NCBI GenBank assembly: GCA_030694365.1
Contig: JAUXYM010000004.1
Location: 1 to 64,000 of the forward strand
DNA from: Nevskia sp.
GTDB taxonomy: Bacteria > Pseudomonadota > Gammaproteobacteria > Nevskiales > Nevskiaceae
Direction of reading: 5' to 3'
Length of the DNA stretch: 64,000 nucleotides
A program made the position numbers and the translations under genes. Shown here piece after piece: positions 42,743-51,252 of the stretch. The notes below the pieces were generated by a model. That model was not told the origin of the DNA. It ran no database searches and worked only from the letters and a program-made list of their open reading frames with translations. How positions within the stretch are numbered: position 1 is the first letter of the stretch; each line of letters starts with the position of its first letter.

Positions 42743-43243
42743 ATGGCTTTGAGACCGCTGCTGCTGCGCATGATTCCTGGCTTTCTTGCGCTGCTGGCCA
42801 TGCTGCCTGGCAGCACGATCGCAGCCGATCAGACCAAGCTGGCGATCGGCCCCGATCCGGCGCTGTCGCCGGCCGCCGTCGTGCAATTGCAACTGGCCGC
42901 ACTGGCCAAGGTCGACCAGCCGGTGCGCGATGCCGGCTTCACGATCGTGTTCGGCTTCGCTTCGCCCGGCAACCGCAGCCAGACCGGGCCGCTGGCGCAT
43001 TTCGCAGCGCTGATCCGCGAAACCTATCCAGCCATGCTCAACCACCGCAGCTCGACCCTGGCACCGCTGATCAGCGAAGGCCGACAGGCGATCCAGGGCG
43101 TCGAGCTGATCGACCGCAGCGGTGTCAGCCACCGCTATGTGTTCGCGCTCAGCAAGCAGACTGACGGCCCGTACAAGGACTGCTGGCTGACCGACAGCGT
43201 CTACCAGGCGGATCAGGACGGCGAGCCGGAAGTGGCGATCTGA
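42743..43243 (+). CDS. Secreted DUF4864-family protein
   Basis: This small protein of 166 residues has a signal peptide (MALRPLLLRMIPGFLALLAMLPGSTIAA). The rest matches the DUF4864 pattern: VVQLQLAALAKVDQPVRDAGFTIVFGFASPGNRSQTGPLAHFAALI, followed by VSHRYVFALSKQTDGPYKDCWLTDSVY. The fold is probably NTF2-like. ATG 42743 with GAGG upstream is preferred over the TTG two codons earlier. The function is unknown. Confidence 0.82.
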   Translation: MALRPLLLRMIPGFLALLAMLPGSTIAADQTKLAIGPDPALSPAAVVQLQLAALAKVDQPVRDAGFTIVFGFASPGNRSQTGPLAHFAALIRETYPAMLNHRSSTLAPLISEGRQAIQGVELIDRSGVSHRYVFALSKQTDGPYKDCWLTDSVYQADQDGEPEVAI

Positions 43244-43276
43244 TGGGGATCTGAAGGGCCATCAGCCGCTGCTGAC

Positions 43277-44077
43277 TCAGCCGCCGAGCGCCTTCTTGAT
43301 GCCGTTGCCCATCGCGGTGACGCCGCCCAGCGACCAGCCGCCGTCGACCGGCAGCACCACGCCGGTGACGTAGCGGGCCAGCGGGCTGGACAACCACATC
43401 GCCGCCTGGGCGATGTCGTCGGTGTTGCCGAAACAGCCCATCGGCACGCTGTCCAGCACCATCTGGTTGGCGCGCTCGTTGGGGGCGAGGCGGCGCATGC
43501 CTTCGGTGCCTTCGATCGGCCCCGGCGAAATCGAATTGACCCGCACGCCGAGCGGGCCCCACTCGATCGCCGCGACCCGGGTGACCATGTCGACACCGGC
43601 CTTGGCGGCGCAGACGTGCATCTGGAATTCCATCGCAATCCAGGCCTGCGGCGCGCTGAGGTTGATCACCGATGCGCCCGGCTTGCTCAGGTACGGAAAC
43701 GCGGCGCGGACGACGTGGAAAGTGCCGAGCAGATCGATATCGACCACTGACTTGAAGCCGTTCGGCGAGATGCCCATCGCCGGCGACGGGAAGTTGCCGG
43801 CAGCGCCGGAGATCAGCACGTCGATATTGCCGAGGCGCAGCGAGCAATCCTTGAATGCGGCATCGACGGCCGCGTAGTCGCGGACATCGGCCGAGTAGCC
43901 GATCACTTCGCCGCCGTGCTGTTTGAGTTCAGCGACCGCCGCGTCGACCTTGTCCTGGCTGCGCGACATCACCGCCAGCTTGGCGCCGGCTTTCGCGAAG
44001 CCGTGGGCGATGCCGAGATTGATGCCGCTGGTGCCGCCGGAAACGAATACCGTCTTGCCGCTGTAGTCGTAGCCCAT
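43277..44077 (-). CDS. SDR family oxidoreductase, 2,4-dienoyl-CoA-reductase-like
   Basis: This 266-residue classical SDR begins MGYDYSGKTVFVSGGTSGINLGIAHGFAKAG, with the NADP-binding TSGINLG motif. The YxxxK site is altered: the block reads MHVCAAKAGVDMVTRVAAIEWG, which keeps the Lys but has no Tyr. Next comes VNSISPGPIEGTEGMRRLAP. This exact pattern is what peroxisomal-type 2,4-dienoyl-CoA reductases show, where the Tyr is also absent. A role in breakdown of unsaturated fatty acids is inferred. It lies 30 bp downstream of the inositol-phosphatase-family gene on the same strand. Confidence 0.85.
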   Translation of the reverse strand: MGYDYSGKTVFVSGGTSGINLGIAHGFAKAGAKLAVMSRSQDKVDAAVAELKQHGGEVIGYSADVRDYAAVDAAFKDCSLRLGNIDVLISGAAGNFPSPAMGISPNGFKSVVDIDLLGTFHVVRAAFPYLSKPGASVINLSAPQAWIAMEFQMHVCAAKAGVDMVTRVAAIEWGPLGVRVNSISPGPIEGTEGMRRLAPNERANQMVLDSVPMGCFGNTDDIAQAAMWLSSPLARYVTGVVLPVDGGWSLGGVTAMGNGIKKALGG

Positions 44078-44107
44078 GGTCAGGTCCGAGTGGGAAAAGT
44101 TGGGAGG

Positions 44108-44896
44108 TCAGGCCGTCGGGGTCCAGCGCAGCGTGTCGAGAAGCTGCTGGTGCAGGCCGGGTGTGGCGGCGCAGACGCTGGTGGTGTCGAGGCCGAGCGG
44201 CTGGCCTTCAAGATCGGTGAACACGCCGCCGGCTTCTTGAACGATGACGCTGAGGGCGGCGATGTCGAGGATGTTGACGTCGGACTCGACGACGGCGTCG
44301 ATCTTGCCGGCCGCCAGCAGATGGTAGTGCAGGAAATCGCCGTAGCCACGAATGCGGTGGAGCTTCGGAATCAGCTCGCCGAGCCGCGCCCAGGCCGGGC
44401 TGTTCGCCAGCCGCGCGAGATTGCCGGTCGAGAAGCTCGTCTTCGCCAGCGTGTTGGCCGATGAAACCTGCAGACGCTGGTTGTCGCACCAGGCGCCCTG
44501 GCCCTTCTCGGCAAACATCACTTCGCCGAGCGCGCCATCCCAGCACGGTGCCGAGGACACGCCGAGCACCAGCTCGCCCTTGTGCATCAGCGCGATCTGG
44601 GTGGAGAACATCGGATAGCCGCGGACGAAACTCTTGGTGCCATCGATCGGGTCGATCAGCCACAGGTGTTCGTTATCGCCGGCCTCACGGCCCAGCTCTT
44701 CGCCGTAGAAGCCGTGGTTCGGGAAGTGGCTTTTCAGCACCGCTTTGATGGTCGCTTCGGCGGCGATGTCGGCCTCGGTCACCGGGCTCGAATCGGCCTT
44801 GTAGTCGACCGAAAACTGGCCGCGATAAGCCATGCGGATCACCGCCGCAGCGGCTTCAGCGGCTTCCAGCGCCGCAGCGAGATAAGGACTGGTCAC
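44108..44896 (-). CDS. Inositol-monophosphatase-family phosphatase (HisN/SuhB-like)
   Basis: This 262-residue Mg-dependent phosphatase uses GTG 44896, which has GGAG six bases upstream. The metal motifs are GEELGREAGDNEHLWLIDPIDGTKSFVRGYP (WxxDPxDGT) and ESDVNILDIAALSVIVQEAGGVFTDLEG. Close relatives include bacterial histidinol-phosphatases of the HisN type and inositol phosphatases. The substrate is not fixed by sequence. The divergent side carries the cobalamin riboswitch and btuB. Confidence 0.9.
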   Translation of the reverse strand: MTSPYLAAALEAAEAAAAVIRMAYRGQFSVDYKADSSPVTEADIAAEATIKAVLKSHFPNHGFYGEELGREAGDNEHLWLIDPIDGTKSFVRGYPMFSTQIALMHKGELVLGVSSAPCWDGALGEVMFAEKGQGAWCDNQRLQVSSANTLAKTSFSTGNLARLANSPAWARLGELIPKLHRIRGYGDFLHYHLLAAGKIDAVVESDVNILDIAALSVIVQEAGGVFTDLEGQPLGLDTTSVCAATPGLHQQLLDTLRWTPTA

Positions 44897-45018
44897 ACAG
44901 CACTCCGGCAGACCGCGCTTCGCGGGGCGGCGAATGATAAACCGCTGGCTCCCGGCAGGCCGGCGCAGCAACATCCCGGCGGCCAGATCGTGGGTCTTGA
45001 TATCATTTCTCCGTTCGC

Positions 45019-45231
45019 AGGTGCCCGCATCCCCGCTCGACAGGGGATCCGGGTTAAACGGGAAGCTGGTGCGCGTTCGCTGTCATCGAACGCTATTCCG
45101 GCGCTGCCCCCGCAACGGTAGATGGGAGTACTTCGGCCCAACGCCACTGGATCGTGTCTCGATCCGGGAAGGCGTCGAAGGAAGCGGCCGCACGCCGTTT
45201 CACCCATGAGCCCGGAGACCGGCCTGGAACG
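45019..45231 (+). promoter_or_regulatory. Cobalamin riboswitch
   Basis: The hallmark segments of the AdoCbl riboswitch occur in order: AAACGGGAAGCTGGTG, GCTGCCCCCGCAACGGTA (the B12 box) and GAGCCCGGAGACCGGCC. They lie in a leader ending about 70 nt before the btuB start. Binding of adenosylcobalamin should block btuB expression. The end of the aptamer is followed by the ribosome site GGAG of btuB, so control may be at translation; no terminator is evident. Confidence 0.93.
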
Positions 45232-45302
45232 GGTCCGTGCGCATCCTGCGCGCGGCGAGTCCGGCTGGTGACCTGCGGGGACGCGGGTCGCAGGAGAAAT
45301 CG

Positions 45303-47165
45303 ATGAAATCCGTGTTGTTGACGGCGCTCTGTGCAGCGCCCTTGTTCTGCTTTGCCCAAACCGCTGCTCCCGACAGCAATGCTGCGGATGACGCCGCCAG
45401 CGTCACCCTCGATCCGGTGCTGGTCACCGCGTCGCGCACGCCGCAGCCGCAATCGCAGACCCTGGCCGCGACCATCGTCATCGATCGCGCCCAGATCGAA
45501 GCTGCCCAGGCCGGTGACCTCGCCGACCTGCTGCGCTTCAACGCCGGTCTCGATATCGGCCGTACCGGCGGCCCCGGCCAGACCGCCTCGGTGTTCATCC
45601 GGGGTGGCGAGTCGAACCACACGCTGGTGCTGATCGACGGCGTCCGCGTCAATCCGGCCACCTCCGGCGGTGCGGCGCTGCAGAACCTGGTGCCGGACAT
45701 GATCGAGCGCATTGAAATCGTCAAAGGGCCGCGTACCACGCTGTACGGCTCGGATGCGATCGCCGGCGTCATCAACATCATCACCCGCTCGCCGGGCAAG
45801 CAGCAGATCGACGCCAGCCTGCGCGGCGGCAGCTATGGCACCGTTGGCGGCAGCGCGCACTACGCCAATACCATCGGCGACTACGGCCTGTCGGTGGAGA
45901 CCGAACAGCAGAAGACCGACGGCTTCCCGGCCTGCGTCGGCACCGATGTCGACAGCGAGTTCCGTAACAATTCCGTGAACGTCAAAGGCACGGCAAAAAC
46001 CGGCATCGCCCGCTTCGAGGCCCGCGCGTTCAACGCCCAGGGCAAGACCGAATACTTCGGCGGCGGTTGTGATCCGACCTTCGGCCTGAACCCGACGGCT
46101 CTGGATTTCCGCAACCAGACCTTGGCGCTGGCCGCCTCGTCGCAGTTGCTGAGCAACTGGGATTCGACCCTGAGCTTAAGCCGCAGCGAAGACCGCAGCC
46201 GCCAGTACAACCAGACCGACAGCGTGCGCACCATCCGCCCGCAACTGGACTGGCAGAACACGGTCACCGTGCTGCCCGGCCTGCGCGCGCTGTTCGGCGG
46301 CCAGGTCAGCCAGGAGCGGGTCGATAGCTACAGCAGTTTCGGCGCGCCGATCAACCAGACCATCGATCTCTACAACGCCTTCCTGCAGGGCCAGTACGAC
46401 AACGACCACAATCACCTGCTGCTGGCCGGCAGCGTGCTGGACCACGATGCCTTCGGCAGCCGCTTGTCCTGGAATGCCGAATACGGCTACGACCTGTACG
46501 TGAAGCCGCTGTACAAGACGACGCTGATTGCCGCCGCCGGCACCGGCTTCCGGGCCCCGGACGCCACCGATCGCTTCGGCTTCGGTGGTGATCCGAATCT
46601 GGCGCCGGAACGCGCGCAGAACCTCGAAGTCGGCGTCCGCCAGCGCTGGGGTGCCAACCAGACCTGGGATCTGCGCGCCTTCCGCACCCGGATCAAGAAC
46701 CTGATCAGCGTCGAATACGATCCGGCCAACAACCAGGACGTCGACTTCGGCTTCCGCGCCGTCAACATCGACCGCGCCAAGAACAGCGGCCTGGAAGCGA
46801 CCTACCGCTACGCCGACGCGCTGTGGAGCGGCACCTTGACCGGCATCATCCAGAACCCGAAGGATCGCAGCGACGACAGCTCGCTGCTGCGTCGCGCCCG
46901 GCGCAGCGTCACCGCGCAACTGCGTCGCGACATCGGCCGCTTCTATGTCTCGACCGACGTGCTCGGCAGCAGCGAACGGGCGGACTTCGGTGCCCGGAAC
47001 GCCGGCTACACGCTGTGGAACCTCGGTGCCGGCGTGCGCCTGCCGCAGGGCTTCAGCCTGTCGACACGGATCGAGAACCTGCTCGACCGCGACTACCAGA
47101 CCGCCGCCGGCTATCGTCAGCCGGGCCTGTCCGCTTATGCGACGCTGCGCTGGCAGTACCTCTGA
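45303..47165 (+). CDS. btuB: TonB-dependent vitamin B12 receptor BtuB
   Basis: This 620-residue outer-membrane receptor takes up cobalamin. It has a signal peptide (MKSVLLTALCAAPLFCFAQ) and a TonB-box-like LDPVLVTASRTP near residue 38. The plug domain (DLLRFNAGLDIGRTGGPGQTASVFIRGGESNHTLVLIDGVRVN, IERIEIVKGPRTTLYGSDAIAGVINIITR) comes next, and then a 22-strand barrel ending in YATLRWQYL. ATG 45303 has GGAG 6 nt upstream; the ORF track starts 22 codons earlier inside the leader. Control is by the riboswitch just upstream, and the adenosyltransferase gene follows. Confidence 0.95.
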   Translation: MKSVLLTALCAAPLFCFAQTAAPDSNAADDAASVTLDPVLVTASRTPQPQSQTLAATIVIDRAQIEAAQAGDLADLLRFNAGLDIGRTGGPGQTASVFIRGGESNHTLVLIDGVRVNPATSGGAALQNLVPDMIERIEIVKGPRTTLYGSDAIAGVINIITRSPGKQQIDASLRGGSYGTVGGSAHYANTIGDYGLSVETEQQKTDGFPACVGTDVDSEFRNNSVNVKGTAKTGIARFEARAFNAQGKTEYFGGGCDPTFGLNPTALDFRNQTLALAASSQLLSNWDSTLSLSRSEDRSRQYNQTDSVRTIRPQLDWQNTVTVLPGLRALFGGQVSQERVDSYSSFGAPINQTIDLYNAFLQGQYDNDHNHLLLAGSVLDHDAFGSRLSWNAEYGYDLYVKPLYKTTLIAAAGTGFRAPDATDRFGFGGDPNLAPERAQNLEVGVRQRWGANQTWDLRAFRTRIKNLISVEYDPANNQDVDFGFRAVNIDRAKNSGLEATYRYADALWSGTLTGIIQNPKDRSDDSSLLRRARRSVTAQLRRDIGRFYVSTDVLGSSERADFGARNAGYTLWNLGAGVRLPQGFSLSTRIENLLDRDYQTAAGYRQPGLSAYATLRWQYL

Positions 47166-47171
47166 CGGCGA

Positions 47172-47265
47172 GAAGCAGTTGCTAGTAGCTAGTGGCTAGT
47201 TTCCAGAGAAGCAAGGCCGCTTCTGCTTCTCTGGAAACCAATAACCAACAACTGGAAACTGCTTC
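47172..47265. repeat. Nested inverted repeat between btuB and the adenosyltransferase
   Basis: An inner perfect 15-bp stem (GTTTCCAGAGAAGCA / TGCTTCTCTGGAAAC, 47199-47213 and 47224-47238) lies inside an outer 9-bp pair (GAAGCAGTT / AACTGCTTC). The flanks carry CTAGTGGCTAG and, just beyond, CTGACCACTGACCACC. These relate to the repeat at 63008-63090. It looks like a short dispersed repeat, and its hairpin may end btuB transcription. Confidence 0.65.
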
Positions 47266-47307
47266 ATCTTCTGACCACTGACCACCCACCACCGGACACT
47301 GCTTTTC

Positions 47308-47853
47308 ATGGGCAACCGACTTTCAAAAATCGTCACCCGCACCGGCGACAAGGGCACCACCGGCCTGTCGAGTGGCGAACGGGTGCCGAAGACCCATCTG
47401 CGCGTGCAGGCGATGGGCGATGTCGATGAACTGAACTGCTGCGTCGGCCTGATGCTGGTGCAGACCCTGCCGGACAGCATCCGCACTCCGCTGGCGCGTA
47501 CCCAGCACGAGCTGTTCGATCTCGGCGGCGAACTGTCGATGCCGGGCTTCGAACTGGTCAAGGAAAGCTATCTGGCGCGCATCGACGGCGAGCTGGAAAC
47601 GCTCAACGAAAGCCTGCCGCCGCTGAAGGAATTCGTGCTGCCGGGTGGCAATCCGGCGGCAGCGGCGGCCCATCTGGCGCGGGCGGTGGCACGCCGTGCC
47701 GAGCGTGCGGTGTGGGCGCTGCATGCCGACGAGGCGATCAGCCCGCTGGTGCCGCAGTACCTCAATCGCCTGTCCGACTACCTGTTCGTCTGCTGCCGGG
47801 TGCTGGCCCGCCAGGACGGTGGCCAGGAAGTCAGCTGGAAGCGCAGCGAGTAG
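47308..47853 (+). CDS. Cob(I)alamin adenosyltransferase, PduO type
   Basis: This 181-residue trimeric enzyme transfers adenosyl from ATP to cob(I)alamin or cob(I)yrinate diamide. The N-terminal ATP-binding motif TRTGDKGTTGLSSGERVPK is intact. So are MGDVDELNCCVGL and the C-terminal block RAVARRAERAVWALHADE...YLNRLSDYLFVCCRVLAR. Its place directly after riboswitch-controlled btuB makes a short B12 uptake-and-activation unit. The 142-bp gap between them contains a nested inverted repeat. Confidence 0.94.
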   Translation: MGNRLSKIVTRTGDKGTTGLSSGERVPKTHLRVQAMGDVDELNCCVGLMLVQTLPDSIRTPLARTQHELFDLGGELSMPGFELVKESYLARIDGELETLNESLPPLKEFVLPGGNPAAAAAHLARAVARRAERAVWALHADEAISPLVPQYLNRLSDYLFVCCRVLARQDGGQEVSWKRSE

Positions 47854-47865
47854 CTTCAGCGCCGA

Positions 47866-48351
47866 TCAGGGCTTGGCCAGCGGATCCTTGTAGTCGGCCG
47901 GATTGCGGCGCGGCACGCGGGTCGACGCACCGGGACGGGTGACGCCCTTGGCATCCTCGTTTTCGACGGCGGTTTCCAGAAACTGCTGCGAATCGTCGTT
48001 GAGATTGTTCGGGTCTTTGGCCAGATCGCCGTACCACTGCTGCAGCTTTTCGAGGCGATCGAGCTTGTGCTCTTCCTCAGTACCGAGACCCGGCAGCCGC
48101 TTGGCCTGATTGCGGCGCTTACGATCGCCCTTGGTCAGTTGGTCGACCTCGCCTTCAACCTTCACTTCCGGCATTTGGACGACCGGCGAAGTACCGTCCT
48201 TGCCTTTCTCCGGCACCGCTTGCGGCGCACCCGTCAGCCCCTGACCCTCCTTGAGCAATAGCTGGGCGTGGGCAGCGGGCAGCACGGCCAGCAGCGCTGC
48301 CGCCAGCAGCGGAACCAGGACGGCGTGACGCAGCTTGGGCTTCAGGGACAT
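47866..48351 (-). CDS. Small secreted hypothetical protein
   Basis: I do not recognise this 161-residue protein. It has a clear signal peptide (MSLKPKLRHAVLVPLLAAALLAVLPAAHAQ). The mature part is polar and probably disordered in its first half (VPEKGKDGTSPVVQMPEVKVEGEVDQLTKGDRKRRNQAKR), then helical (EEEHKLDRLEKLQQWYGDLAKDP). It ends in a basic Pro-rich tail. ATG 48351 is preferred to 48363 because GGAG lies 7 nt before it. It converges with the adenosyltransferase gene. Confidence 0.7.
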   Translation of the reverse strand: MSLKPKLRHAVLVPLLAAALLAVLPAAHAQLLLKEGQGLTGAPQAVPEKGKDGTSPVVQMPEVKVEGEVDQLTKGDRKRRNQAKRLPGLGTEEEHKLDRLEKLQQWYGDLAKDPNNLNDDSQQFLETAVENEDAKGVTRPGASTRVPRRNPADYKDPLAKP

Positions 48352-48418
48352 GAACGGCTCCATCGAAAAAAGGTTGATCGGGACTGTAGCTCAGCGCGTC
48401 CCGTCTCACTGACGTACC

Positions 48419-50005
48419 TCAATGACCAGTGGCGGCAGCTTCCGTGCCCGGCCCGGCTCCGGGAGCCGTGCGCGGCGCGCGGATCAACGGCAGGATCAGC
48501 AGCACCGAGGCCATCATCATCGACACCAGCGCGAACATGTCGCCGTAGGTCATCACCGCTACCTGCTGCTGCATCTGCCGCATCAGCAAGGACATCGCGC
48601 CCGCTTCGCTGCCGGTGATGGTCTGGCCGGTGGCGAGCATCTCGCGCACCGGTGCCGCGCCCGGCCGCACGGCTTCGCTGAGCATCTGCCAGTGCAGCCA
48701 GCTGCGTTCGTTGATCAGCGTGTTGATCAGCGCCAGACCGATGGCACCGCCGATGTTGCGCATCACATTGAACAGGCCGCTGGCATTTTTGACCTCGGAC
48801 ATCGGCAAGGTGCCGAGCGCGATGTTGGTCATCGAAAACATGGAGAACAGGAAGCCGCTGCCGCGGAAGATCTGCGGCACGATGAATTCGACGACGCTCC
48901 AGTCGGCGGTCAGCCGGCTGTTCAGCCAGGCGCCGATGCTGACATTGCAGATGCCGATCGCCAGCATGGTTTTCGGCCTGATCAGCTTCGCCAGCCGTCC
49001 GGCCAGCGGCGCGCTGAGGAACATCGCCACGCCCTGGGCGATCATCACGTGGCCGATCTGCAAGCTGTTGTAGCCACGCACCTGGCCGAGGAACAGCGGC
49101 GTCAGATAGATCAGCGTGTACAGGCTCATGCCGACGGCCATCGCCAGCACCGTGCCGAGCGCGAAATTGCGATCGGCAAACGCCCGCAGATTCACCACCG
49201 GATGCTCGGCGGTGAACATGCGATGGAAGAACAGCATGCCGGCCAGCACCGCCAGCACGGCACAGACGGCTACCGAAGCCTGCGAGAACCAGTCGTTGCG
49301 CGGGCCTTCATCGAGCGTGTATTCGAAGCAGCCGAGGAACACTGCCATGAACAGCAGGCCGCGCAGATCGATGACCTTCAGCAGTTCCGGCTGCGGCTGA
49401 TCGATCTCGACCAGGTTCCACACCGCGTAAGCCACCGCGAAGCCCGGCAGCACATTGATCAGGAACAGCCAGTGCCAGGACGCCGACTCGGTCAGCCAGC
49501 CGCCGACGGTAGGCCCGATCGACGGCGCCAGAGTGGCGATCAGGCCGAACAACACCTGCGGCAGCACCCGCCCGGCCGGCGGAAACATCAGGTACATCGA
49601 TGCCGACGTGGTCGGGATCATGCCGCCACCGAGAAAGCCCTGGATGACCCGGAACACGATCATCGATTCCAGATTCCAGGCCGTTGCGCAGGCGACGCTG
49701 GCCAAGGTGAAGCCGAGCGCGGAGATGACGAAATAGACCCGCGTCGACAGCAGCCGCGACAGATAGCCGGACAGCGGAATGGCAATCACTTCGGCGATCA
49801 GATACGAGGTCTGCACCCACTGGATTTCGTCGGCACTGGCCGACAGCCCGGCCTGCAACTGATTGATCGACGAGGCGACGATCTGGATATCCAGAATCGC
49901 CATGAAGGTGCCGAACAGCATGGCGATGAAGCCGAACCAGGCCAGCCGGCTGCGCGCCCGTTCGGCGGCGGTCGGCATGACAGCGGTAGGCAACATTGCA
50001 GCCAC
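48419..50005 (-). CDS. DHA2-family MFS drug exporter (EmrB type)
   Basis: This 14-span proton-driven exporter has 528 residues. Motif A-like features and the first spans are clear (LAWFGFIAMLFGTFMAILDIQIVASSINQLQAGL, WVQTSYLIAEVIAIPLSGYLSRLLSTRVYF). Motif C is APSIGPTVGGWLTES. It should work with the adjacent HlyD/EmrA-type adaptor and an outer-membrane TolC to expel drugs or fatty-acid-like toxins. Starts at 50005, 49996 or 49978 are possible. It is the second gene of the leftward half of a divergent efflux locus. Confidence 0.93.
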   Translation of the reverse strand: MAAMLPTAVMPTAAERARSRLAWFGFIAMLFGTFMAILDIQIVASSINQLQAGLSASADEIQWVQTSYLIAEVIAIPLSGYLSRLLSTRVYFVISALGFTLASVACATAWNLESMIVFRVIQGFLGGGMIPTTSASMYLMFPPAGRVLPQVLFGLIATLAPSIGPTVGGWLTESASWHWLFLINVLPGFAVAYAVWNLVEIDQPQPELLKVIDLRGLLFMAVFLGCFEYTLDEGPRNDWFSQASVAVCAVLAVLAGMLFFHRMFTAEHPVVNLRAFADRNFALGTVLAMAVGMSLYTLIYLTPLFLGQVRGYNSLQIGHVMIAQGVAMFLSAPLAGRLAKLIRPKTMLAIGICNVSIGAWLNSRLTADWSVVEFIVPQIFRGSGFLFSMFSMTNIALGTLPMSEVKNASGLFNVMRNIGGAIGLALINTLINERSWLHWQMLSEAVRPGAAPVREMLATGQTITGSEAGAMSLLMRQMQQQVAVMTYGDMFALVSMMMASVLLILPLIRAPRTAPGAGPGTEAAATGH

Positions 50006-50016
50006 GTTCTGGACGC

Positions 50017-51144
50017 TTAGTGCTGGGCCGCGCCGGCTTCAGGCTCGGCTCGTGTATCGACACTGACTTCGACCGACAGCCCCGGCCGCAGCCGGCTGGC
50101 GAGCGCGGCGCGGTCGTCGAGGGCGATGCGCACCGGCACCCGCTGGACGATCTTGGTGAAGTTGCCGGTCGCGTTCTGCGCCGGCAGCAGCGCCCATTCG
50201 GCACCGGAAGCCGGCGAAAAGCTGTCGACATGGCCGTGCAGCAGCAGGCCAGGGAAGGCATCGATGTCGATCTCGACCGGCTGGCCGATGCGCATCTGAT
50301 TCAGCTGGGTTTCCTTGAAGTTGGCTTCGACATAGAGCTGATCGAGCGGCACCAGCGACAGCAGGCGCTGGCCCGACTGCACTCTCTCACCAAGCCGCGC
50401 CGACAAATCACCGACCGTGCCGGCCACCGGCGCGACGATGGCTGTTGAGGCCAGATCGATCTCGGCCAGCTTCAGCTGTGCTTCTGAAGCCGACAGCGCC
50501 GCTTCGAGCCCGGCGCGGCTGCTGTCGCTGAGCGTGGTCAACGCCCGTTCGGCGGCCTGCACGCCGGCAGCGGCGCGAGCCACCGAGGCGACGGCGTTCA
50601 GATGCGCGGCCTCGGCGTTGTCGAGCCGCTGGCGGGTGGCGACGCCATCCTTGAGCAGGCTGCGGGCGCGGTCGAGTTCGCCACGGGTCTGCACTTCGCT
50701 GGCGCGGGCGGCAGTGACCTGAGCCCGCGCTTCGGCGATCGCAGCATCCTGCTGGCCGCGCTGCTGACCGTTGCCGGCCAGCGCCGCCTGCGCTTCGGCC
50801 ACGCTGGCGCGAGCGCTGTCGACACGAGCCGCGTAATCGCGGCGATCGATTTCCAGCAGCAGATCGCCAGCGGCCACGGTCTGGTTGTCGCGCACTTTCA
50901 GGCTGACGATCTCGCCGCCGACTCTCGGCGTCAGCACGCTGATGTCGGCACGCAGATAGGCGTTGTCGGTGGCGATGAAGAAGCGCCCGACCTGCCACCA
51001 GCGCCAGCCCCAGACGGCGGCGGCGATCAGCACGACGAGCAGGATCGCGAGGCGCAGCAGCCGGCGTGATGCGCTTGAGGCCGCCGTGCCGGAGTTGGGG
51101 GCAGGGGCGGGGGCGGGGGCGGGGGAGTCGATCGTGGTGGCCAT
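50017..51144 (-). CDS. Efflux adaptor (EmrA/HlyD family)
   Basis: This 375-residue membrane-fusion protein has one N-terminal membrane span (LLRLAILLVVLIAAAVWGWRWW). The lipoyl half-motifs are NAYLRADISVLTPRVGGEIVSLKVRDNQTVAAGDLLLEID and VAPVAGTVGDLSARLGERVQSGQRLLSLVP. Between them is a long coiled-coil hairpin (residues about 95-210). The end has the YVEANFKETQLNQMRIGQPVEIDIDAFPG block of EmrA proteins. The gene is separated from the MFS gene by 11 bp. An Ala/Pro repeat opens the protein (PAPAPAPAPNSG). Confidence 0.93.
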   Translation of the reverse strand: MATTIDSPAPAPAPAPNSGTAASSASRRLLRLAILLVVLIAAAVWGWRWWQVGRFFIATDNAYLRADISVLTPRVGGEIVSLKVRDNQTVAAGDLLLEIDRRDYAARVDSARASVAEAQAALAGNGQQRGQQDAAIAEARAQVTAARASEVQTRGELDRARSLLKDGVATRQRLDNAEAAHLNAVASVARAAAGVQAAERALTTLSDSSRAGLEAALSASEAQLKLAEIDLASTAIVAPVAGTVGDLSARLGERVQSGQRLLSLVPLDQLYVEANFKETQLNQMRIGQPVEIDIDAFPGLLLHGHVDSFSPASGAEWALLPAQNATGNFTKIVQRVPVRIALDDRAALASRLRPGLSVEVSVDTRAEPEAGAAQH

Positions 51145-51216
51145 CGGGTTGCTTCCTGCGGAGGCGGGTGCCTGACTACTTGCGGGCGGCTTGCAGCAGC
51201 GGAAACCGGCTGATAG

Positions 51217-51232
51217 TGTAGTGAACGTTACA
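51217..51232. promoter_or_regulatory. Possible TetR-type operator between efflux operons
   Basis: TGTAGTGAACGTTACA lies in the 108-bp gap between the divergent adaptor and TetR genes, 21 bp before the TetR start. It contains the AACGTT palindrome and TGTA/TACA ends. The left part would be half of a TGTAGTGAAC/GTTCACTACA dyad, while the right part is diverged. The position suits autorepression by the TetR protein and control of both operons. This is an inference. Confidence 0.35.
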
Positions 51233-51252
51233 TTTCATTTTGTGCCCCCGCC

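Noticed and set aside
48422-50020. 532-residue plus-strand ORF opposite the MFS gene
   Set aside because: It is the antisense shadow of the DHA2 transporter, His/Arg/Gln-rich with no domain, while the minus strand encodes a clear 14-span protein.
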